A stretch of 64,000 bases of DNA. It comes from DATFNI01 sp963712305 (GTDB taxonomy: Bacteria > Bacteroidota > Rhodothermia > Balneolales > DATFMH01). Shown one piece after another: positions 63,183 to 64,000 of this stretch (within the stretch, counting starts at the first letter, position 1; every line of letters starts with the position of its first letter). The stretch spans positions 310,001 to 374,000 of the forward strand of contig CAVQHI010000002.1 of assembly GCA_963712305.1 (NCBI GenBank). The letters run 5' to 3'. Under the pieces are notes generated by a model. That model saw only the letters and a program-made list of their open reading frames with translations. It was not told the origin of the DNA and searched no databases. Position numbers and translations under genes: made by a program.

Positions 63183-64000
63183 TTACTCATCAAAGGTTAA
63201 TTTCCGCTTCCCGGAACCATCGCTGTTCATGATCCAAAGACGGCCGCTTACGGCTCTGGAATCGGTATAGACGATTTTTCCCCCATCCGGTGACCAATCG
63301 CAGGTATAACCCTGTGTGGTCGTCAGTTGACGGGGATGCGAGCCGTCTGAGTCCATCACCCAGATCTGTGGGGGTGCCCCCTCTGCTTGAGATGTAAAAA
63401 CAATCTTTGTACCGTCAGGAGAAAAAATAGGTTGTATATTTTCATTGCCAATCACAGCATTAAGTGTATCGAGTGATGTTAAGTGACTAAAATTATATCT
63501 AACAAATCTTGTCCAAGGACTCGTTGGACTTGTTCCGATTACTCCAATAAGAATATTCCCATTGGGATTCCATGTCGGGAACGATCCACTCCAAAGGGCT
63601 TTTTTCATTGTTCCATTATTTTTCATCACCCAAATTCCTGCTGGCCCACTTGAATCAGCAAGAGATCTATCATAGGCAATCCATTGCCCATCGGGGCCCC
63701 AGGCCGGGAAAAAGTTTCGTCCTGCAGAAGTGAGTTGGGTCAGACTATCCCCATTGATTTTCATTTTAAATATCTGCCCGCCATCAGAAAAAGCAAGCCA
63801 TTGCCCATCGGGGCTCCATGTAGGACTGTACGCACCGGGGCTGGCATAAAACAGGCGTTTGTTATTTCCGGAGGGATCAATCAGGTAAATCCCTGATTTC
63901 CCCTTTGCTGAATCCCCGTGAACATAAGCAATCGTCTTCCCGTCCGGCGACCAGGCCGGTTCGTAATCCGTTAACCTGAAATCAAAACGGTCGCAGCAGG
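63183..64000 (-). CDS. PD40/TolB-like beta-propeller protein, 5' end outside window
   Basis: The frame is open from the window edge (64000) to a stop at 63183, giving at least 272 residues of repeated PD40 units: EPAWSPDGKTIAYVHG, PTWSPDGQWLAFSDG, FPAWGPDGQWIAYDRS, PIFSPDGTKIVFTSQ and CDWSPDGGKIVYTDS. This is a beta-propeller of the TolB/DPP-IV-like kind. It is related in type to the lipoprotein at 30808-31899. Its N-terminus and any signal peptide lie beyond the window. Confidence 0.85.
   Translation of the reverse strand, partial: CCDRFDFRLTDYEPAWSPDGKTIAYVHGDSAKGKSGIYLIDPSGNNKRLFYASPGAYSPTWSPDGQWLAFSDGGQIFKMKINGDSLTQLTSAGRNFFPAWGPDGQWIAYDRSLADSSGPAGIWVMKNNGTMKKALWSGSFPTWNPNGNILIGVIGTSPTSPWTRFVRYNFSHLTSLDTLNAVIGNENIQPIFSPDGTKIVFTSQAEGAPPQIWVMDSDGSHPRQLTTTQGYTCDWSPDGGKIVYTDSRAVSGRLWIMNSDGSGKRKLTFDE

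Overview
The window looks like a chromosomal segment of a Bacteroidota-group (FCB) bacterium, probably a Balneolia/Rhodothermia-like lineage. This is inferred from three secreted proteins ending in, or once ending in, a type IX secretion type-A sorting domain of the NYPNPFNP...YNILGQ kind, from a Bacteroidota-style TonB energy transducer, and from housekeeping genes (serC, proS, aspS, nnr, sthA, sodA, bacilliredoxin). No rRNA is present to place it more exactly. Many small palindromic repeats, decayed genes and frameshifted ORFs interrupt otherwise ordinary operons.

Layout. 0-4.1 kb: ECF sigma factor with a zinc-finger anti-sigma-like partner, an AhpD-type protein, an SDR and a GH63-like hydrolase. 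4.4-16.5 kb: an accessory redox block (carboxylesterase, two aldo/keto reductases, lipoprotein flavodoxin, NTF2-like protein, AraC regulator, molybdenum oxidoreductase IorAB). Apart from the esterase it lies between two perfect 97-bp inverted repeats (6129-6225 and 16342-16438). 14.2-20.8 kb is a gene graveyard: remnants of an IorB, a zinc alcohol dehydrogenase, a REP-associated transposase, an SDR and a 4-oxalocrotonate tautomerase, plus a frameshifted secreted LVIVD-repeat protein. 20.8-29.7 kb: tRNA-Thr, rhomboid protease, serC-DUF1015, DUF1844-NUDIX, TonB, VanZ-nnr and proS. 30.1-32.3 kb: a tRNA-Met followed by two 118-bp tandem tRNA-like repeats and a PD40 lipoprotein gene that appears to have split a tRNA copy.

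32.4-48.3 kb is the main functional island: a group 3b-type NAD(P)-linked [NiFe] hydrogenase (hydB, a cyclic-nucleotide-binding protein, hydG, hydD, hydA, maturation protease) on the plus strand. It converges on a complete maturation operon hypC-A-B-F-D-E plus a NiCoT nickel transporter on the minus strand, preceded by a co-oriented LuxR-type response regulator and sensor kinase. A 16-bp dyad AAGA-N8-TCTT occurs twice upstream of hydB and once directly upstream of hypC; one hydB copy and the hypC copy match at 19 of 21 positions. This is a plausible shared operator for the hydrogenase regulon.

48.6-64 kb: aspS with an acyl-ACP thioesterase, a T9SS-type secreted protein, a MacA-like adaptor with two MacB-like permeases but no ATPase, sthA, sodA, a bacilliredoxin, an S8 protease gene carrying an in-frame stop and a palindrome-associated frameshift, and the 3' part of a PD40-repeat gene running off the window end.
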